Below are positions 42,365 to 45,950 of a stretch of 45,950 nt of DNA, in pieces. A program made the position numbers and the translations under genes. Where the stretch lies: assembly GCF_003014475.1 (NCBI RefSeq), contig NZ_PYGJ01000024.1, positions 1 to 45,950 on the forward strand, in the 5' to 3' direction. Within the stretch, counting starts at the first letter, position 1. Every line of letters starts with the position of its first letter. The notes below the pieces were generated by a model. It saw nothing but the letters and a program-made list of their open reading frames with translations. It did not search any database and was not told where the DNA came from. The stretch comes from Shimia abyssi. GTDB taxonomy: Bacteria > Pseudomonadota > Alphaproteobacteria > Rhodobacterales > Rhodobacteraceae.

Positions 42365-43669
42365 TTAGCGGTAGCCAGCGGCTTCCATTGCTTCGTTTGT
42401 AATTGCCTGAGCCTTGGCAAGCGCCTCTTCGACGGTCTGCTGACCGGCATAGGCTGCCGAGAATTCCTGGCTCACTTCGGTAGCGATACCCGCGAATTCT
42501 GGAATAGCGGCAAACTGAACACCAACGTAAGGCGAAGGCTCCACGGTCGAGTCGTTCGGATCAGCTGACAGGATCGAGTCCAGTGTCATCTTAGCAAACG
42601 GTACAGCCTGATAGTTCTCGTTCTCGTACAGCGAAGTACGGGCGCCCGGAGGCACGTTGGCCCAGCCCTCATTCGCAGCAACCAACTCGATATAGGACTT
42701 GGAAGTCGCCCACTCGATGAATTGCACTGCAGCATCCTGTTTCTGAGTACCGGCTGGAATTGCCAGTGCCCAAGCCCAGAGCCAGTTCGAACGCTTACCC
42801 AGCCCGGTATCGGGTGCCAGAGCAAAGCCGACACTGTCAGCAACAGTCGAGTCGTTGGGGTTGGTCACAAAGGATGCCGCCACGGTGGCGTCAATCCACA
42901 TGCCGCATTTGCCTTGCTGGAACAGAGACAGGTTTTCGTTAAAGCCGTTGGTGGCGTAACCGGCAGGGCCGCTTTCGTCCATCATACCCTTGTAGAAGTT
43001 CAAGGTGTTGGCCCAAGCTTCGGTGTCGAACTGAGCGTTCCAGTCCATGTCGAACCAACGTGCACCAAACGAGTTGGACATCGCGGTGATGAACGCGCCG
43101 CCTTCACCCCAGCCGGCCTTGCCGCGCAGGCAGATACCATTGATCTCGGCATCGCGGTCGGTCATTGCAGCCGCAGCTTCGCGGATGAACTGCCATGTTG
43201 GCGCGTCTGGCATTTCCATACCAGCCTTTGCCATAAGGTCAGAGCGGTACATGATCATTGAGCTTTCGCCATAGAAGGGCGCCGCATAGAGCGTGCCTTC
43301 GTGGCTCAAACCACCTGCCATCGCAGGAAGGATGTCGCCAGCGTCATATTCCGCGGATAGGTTGTCCAGTGGAACCAGCCAGCCGTTTGCGCCCCAAATT
43401 GGGGTTTCGTACATGCCAATGGTCATGATGTCGAAAGCACCACCCTTGGTGGTGATGTCGGTGGTGACACGCTGACGCAGAACGTTCTCTTCCAACGTCA
43501 CCCACTCAACTTCATGGCCTGTTTTGGCCGTGAAGTCATCTGTGTAACCCTGCATGCGGATCATGTCGCCGTTGTTGACGGTCGCGATGGTAATGGTTTC
43601 AGCGGACAATGCGCCAGCCGTGATAAGCGACATTGCGGTTGCCGCACCAAGTGCGTTTCTAAAATACAT
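42365..43669 (-). CDS. smoE: Polyol ABC transporter substrate-binding protein
   Basis: 434 residues. The signal peptide MYFRNALGAATAMSLITAGALSA directs it to the periplasm; the body is a family-1 (MalE-like) extracellular solute-binding protein. A GGGGAGGA ribosome site precedes the ATG. As first gene of the operon it is preceded by a LacI-type operator at 43743. It binds sorbitol and mannitol in the R. sphaeroides system, and the same is inferred here from the full smoEFGKS-mtlK gene order. Confidence 0.94.
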   Translation of the reverse strand: MYFRNALGAATAMSLITAGALSAETITIATVNNGDMIRMQGYTDDFTAKTGHEVEWVTLEENVLRQRVTTDITTKGGAFDIMTIGMYETPIWGANGWLVPLDNLSAEYDAGDILPAMAGGLSHEGTLYAAPFYGESSMIMYRSDLMAKAGMEMPDAPTWQFIREAAAAMTDRDAEINGICLRGKAGWGEGGAFITAMSNSFGARWFDMDWNAQFDTEAWANTLNFYKGMMDESGPAGYATNGFNENLSLFQQGKCGMWIDATVAASFVTNPNDSTVADSVGFALAPDTGLGKRSNWLWAWALAIPAGTQKQDAAVQFIEWATSKSYIELVAANEGWANVPPGARTSLYENENYQAVPFAKMTLDSILSADPNDSTVEPSPYVGVQFAAIPEFAGIATEVSQEFSAAYAGQQTVEEALAKAQAITNEAMEAAGYR

Positions 43670-43742
43670 ACGAGTCCTCCCCTCGATTTAAGTTTTGCCC
43701 GACCAACCTACGCAACAGGCTTGCGTCACGTCAATCTAAAAG

Positions 43743-43756
43743 TTTACTCGCGTAAA
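43743..43756. promoter_or_regulatory. LacI-type operator upstream of smoE
   Basis: TTTACTCGCGTAAA is a 14-base palindrome with one mismatched pair and a central CG, the classical form of a LacI-family site. It lies about 75 bases upstream of smoE and 35 bases past the stop of the LacI-family gene. Confidence 0.65.
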
Positions 43757-43789
43757 AATTTAAAAAAATTTATGTTTGAAAATAGCGTG

Positions 43790-44821
43790 TTACGCAGATG
43801 CCCGCATGATCAATTCTCCATCAAAAAGCATGGATTCGCGATTAGAGGCACGTGTGCCCGAATCGATAAACGCCATAATTGTCTCAACGCTACGTGCCGC
43901 GATGGCAGAGTAATTGTGAGAAATCGTTGTCAAAGTCGGACAGGTGAACCTCGAAAATGGATGGTTGTCATGCCCCGCGACCCGCAGACTACAATCGTCA
44001 CCCAAGCCCACACGGATGCCCATTTCGTATGCTGCGGCCAGAAACCCGATGGCCAGACGATCATTTGAGCAAAAAACTGTGCCAGAGGCCAGCTCACGAT
44101 TGGCGATGGCCCGTTTGCCTTCGCGAAACCCGATCTCTTCAATTTCCCAACCCTCTCCATCCGCCTGCACGACATGTGGAGAGTGTCCCAATTGCTCCAT
44201 CGTCTCAATGTAAGCAATCCGGCGTTTGTTGGCGTTCGGGTTAGGCGGCGTCCGCATCTCGAAAAAGACCGGTGGCTCGCCGCTGCGCACTAAGTACTGC
44301 AACATAACGGCGGTGGCCTGAGCGTTGTTGTGCCCCACGAACGCTTCACCGACCCCTTCGATATTTGCATCGAAATTCACAGTCGGAAAGTCCGCACAAA
44401 ACGATTCAATTGCGCCCCTGTTGGATGCACGACCTAGTGGCGCCAACAATACGCCAGCAGGTTTTATGGCGCGCAGCGAATTCAGGTTGTCGACCTCAAG
44501 GTCCGCGTCGCCATGTGAACTGAGTAAAATGGGAGTGTAGCCGGACGAAATCACCAGAGTCTCAATTCGCCGCGCGATTTCGGCAAAAAACGGATCGGCC
44601 AGATAGGGCACCATGATCCCAATGTTCTTGGTCAACTTGCGGTTCTGATTGATCGCAAAGATGTTGGGCTGATAGTCACATCGTTCCAATGCCCGTTCGA
44701 TTTTTTCGCGGGTAGAACGGCGCACGCTGCTTGGATCATTAAAATACTTGGAAACTGTCGGCCGTGAGATTCCGCTGAATGACGCGAATTCTTCCATATT
44801 ACGGATGCTGGTTGTGCGCAT
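43790..44821 (-). CDS. LacI-family transcriptional regulator of the polyol operon
   Basis: 343 residues. An N-terminal LacI HTH (MEEFASFSGISRPTVSKYFNDPSSVR, about 9-34) with hinge helix is followed by a periplasmic-binding-protein-like sensor domain beginning NIGIMVPYLADPFFAEIARRIE. It lies upstream of and co-directional with smoE. The operator-like palindrome between them suggests polyol-relieved repression of smoEFGKS-mtlK. The ligand is inferred. Confidence 0.92.
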   Translation of the reverse strand: MRTTSIRNMEEFASFSGISRPTVSKYFNDPSSVRRSTREKIERALERCDYQPNIFAINQNRKLTKNIGIMVPYLADPFFAEIARRIETLVISSGYTPILLSSHGDADLEVDNLNSLRAIKPAGVLLAPLGRASNRGAIESFCADFPTVNFDANIEGVGEAFVGHNNAQATAVMLQYLVRSGEPPVFFEMRTPPNPNANKRRIAYIETMEQLGHSPHVVQADGEGWEIEEIGFREGKRAIANRELASGTVFCSNDRLAIGFLAAAYEMGIRVGLGDDCSLRVAGHDNHPFSRFTCPTLTTISHNYSAIAARSVETIMAFIDSGTRASNRESMLFDGELIMRASA

Positions 44822-45055
44822 TGCAACTGGCCCCTCAAAAAGTTTCCCAAACCTTACGCTTTCTTATCGCGCGAAATAAATCAATAGAGTTTTGGCAACG
44901 AGCGCAGTTCAAGCATGATCGATTTTAGGGCTTTGGTTCATCGCGCCAGAATGACCAATGCTCCAAGAACTGAATTTTTCCGAGAAGAAGCTGGCAACAT
45001 TTGTGTGAAACGATACCTTGTTCCAGACAGCAATTTCGAAAGCGTGTACCGGTGC
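44822..45055. other. Intergenic region between the flagellar remnant and the LacI regulator
   Basis: 234 bases holding the promoter of the LacI gene. A frame of 85 codons on the plus strand starting at 44915 overlaps the end of the flagellar gene antisense and has no ribosome site or recognisable family, so I do not call it. No hairpin terminator is obvious. Confidence 0.5.
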
Positions 45056-45487
45056 TCAAAAGGTGCGTGTGTTGTTTACACGTGTCAAATATGCTTGAAG
45101 CTGTGCGTCGCTGTTGCGAACTGCAAGACGGGCCTCGCTTTCTTTCTTTGCGACAGCAGAGATCGCCCTTAAAGCTTCCAACTTTCCAAACGACTTCTTT
45201 ACGCTCGCCATCGCAACTTCCTTTTGCGCCAAAATCTGTGCCAATTTCAGGTTTAGGGTGCGCCTGTTTTGCTCTGCCCAAGTGTTCCATGCTTCGTCTG
45301 CCCGAACGGCGCGCATGTTCAAATCCGTTTGAAATGACAGGCGCGCCACGGCCGCGTCTTGAGATAAATCGGCCAACAAATCTCTCAATCGCATTTCTTC
45401 TTTCAAAATCGGATGTAGTTTTGCTTGGCTTGCCTCAAAAACAGTAAGCGAAATCTCCAGCAGCCCTGCCAAATCATCTTTTTTCAT
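45056..45487 (-). CDS. Hypothetical coiled-coil protein of the flagellar operon
   Basis: 143 residues, mostly alpha-helical and rich in Ala, Glu, Lys, Arg and Gln, with heptad-like spacing from about 30 to 135. There is no signal peptide or membrane segment. I recognise no named family. Its size, charge and coiled-coil nature recall FliJ-type export chaperones, but that is only resemblance. The ATG overlaps the flhB stop (ATGA), so it is translationally coupled to flhB. With flhB cut by the IS, its expression may have been lost or may depend on IS promoters. Confidence 0.7.
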   Translation of the reverse strand: MKKDDLAGLLEISLTVFEASQAKLHPILKEEMRLRDLLADLSQDAAVARLSFQTDLNMRAVRADEAWNTWAEQNRRTLNLKLAQILAQKEVAMASVKKSFGKLEALRAISAVAKKESEARLAVRNSDAQLQAYLTRVNNTRTF

Positions 45488-45855
45488 CCAAACGCCTTTG
45501 CCTTTTGCCGCATGGCTTCAGCAAATCGAATTGCCGTTGCAACAGGGCGATATAGATCAGGTGGAACTTCGTGACCGATTTCCACGATCGCGTGAAGCGC
45601 GCGTGCGGTGGGCGGATCGCTCTTGATTGGCACACCAGCGTCGTGCGCACATTCCCTTATTGATTTCGCAACTTCGTCCACTCCCTTTGCCACACACACC
45701 GGTGCCTCGCCAGGAGCACGATTCCATTTGAGCGCGACTGCATAGTGGGTCGGATTGACTATAATCACATCAGCGCTTGGAACATCGCTCAACATTTGAT
45801 TTGTCGCAATTTCCTGAGCTCTTTGACGGCGCTGTTGCTTGATGTGTGGATCACC
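45484..45855 (-). pseudogene. flhB: Truncated flhB, C-terminal part only
   Basis: About 123 codons of the cytoplasmic domain of FlhB, the flagellar export switch. The segment runs from TGDPHIKQQRRQRAQEI through the autocleavage motif NPTHYAVALKW (cleavage between N and P) to the end of the gene. The four N-terminal membrane helices are missing, because the IS21-type end starts exactly where the sequence upstream of TGDPH should continue. The only available start is a TTG formed by the IS end itself. A fragment without the membrane part cannot support flagellar export, so the gene is broken unless the rest persists beyond the IS. Confidence 0.9.
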
Positions 45856-45950
45856 TGTCAACGGCGGATTAAAAACCTGCCAGTGTGGCGGAGTAAAAGC
45901 CGGCCATTTGGCGTGACGATGGCTTAGGCGTTTTTCTGATGGATTGAGGG
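45856..45950 (+). mobile_element. IS21-type insertion sequence end (right window edge)
   Basis: Exact reverse complement of bases 1-95. It starts TGTCA at 45856 and contains the two 20-base repeats at 45863-45882 and 45887-45906. The body of the element would continue to the right, outside the window. The junction with flhB at 45855/45856 is the precise insertion point. No target-site duplication can be checked because the far side of the element is not in the window. Confidence 0.75.

Noticed and set aside
44915..45172. Small plus-strand gene of 85 codons
   Set aside because: It overlaps the 3' end of the coiled-coil gene antisense and has no ribosome site or known similarity.
1..45950. The whole window as a 46-kb composite transposon
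   Set aside because: The content is ordinary chromosomal metabolism plus flagellar genes, no transposase or outer target duplication is visible, and a contig broken at IS repeats explains the ends more simply.

Overview
The window looks like a chromosomal segment of a marine alphaproteobacterium of the Roseobacter group (Rhodobacterales). The evidence is the moderately high GC content, an smo-type polyol ABC operon as known from Rhodobacter sphaeroides, fused DctQM TRAP permeases, MttB-like and DMGDH-like genes, and a flagellar cluster in which flhB overlaps a small coiled-coil gene. It contains no tRNA, rRNA or CRISPR array. The first and last 95 bases are perfect reverse complements and look like two ends of one IS21-type insertion sequence. 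The sequence is therefore probably a draft contig bounded by IS copies, and the right-hand copy truncates flhB.

Layout. (1) 1-95: IS end. (2) 199-1200 (-): formylglycine-generating enzyme. (3) 1524-12888 (-): a glycine catabolism block transcribed glyA, lpdA, lipA, AGCS symporter, usp, gcvT, gcvH, gcvP, then a terminator and sdaA. A divergent XRE-cupin regulator lies at 13013-13615. (4) 13753-21582 (+): a tight four-gene operon of MttB-like methyltransferase, two 805-residue FAD/GcvT-fused dehydrogenases of the DMGDH family and a Cys-type sulfatase. It ends against a convergent MetR-like LysR gene. (5) 22606-29137 (+): class III aminotransferase, aldehyde dehydrogenase, SelA-like PLP enzyme, DUF4392/D-glutamate cyclase-like protein and a class V PLP enzyme without the desulfurase cysteine. 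(6) 29210-36480: GntR regulator (-), then TRAP dctP, dctQM, lldD and dld (+) for L- and D-lactate. (7) 36467-44821 (-): LacI regulator, smoEFGK, smoS, mtlK and a P-loop kinase for sorbitol/mannitol. (8) 45056-45855 (-): remnant of a flagellar operon.

How the genes work together. Regions 4 and 5 supply exactly three candidate N-demethylases (MttB, DMGDH-1, DMGDH-2) followed by an omega-aminotransferase and an aldehyde dehydrogenase. That is the set needed to strip a trimethylammonium group to a primary amine and oxidise the carbon skeleton. A sulfatase, activated by the FGE 19 kb away, could first remove a sulfate ester. Methylene-THF and glycine made this way would pass to the neighbouring GcvTHP/GlyA/SdaA block and leave as serine and pyruvate. 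The two operons are linked by a TGAA-N5-TTCA palindrome, the E. coli MetR-type box, upstream of mttB and in the LysR/aminotransferase divergent promoter. The substrate and the role of the SelA-like, DUF4392 and class V enzymes are unknown. This is the best candidate for an undescribed pathway in the window.
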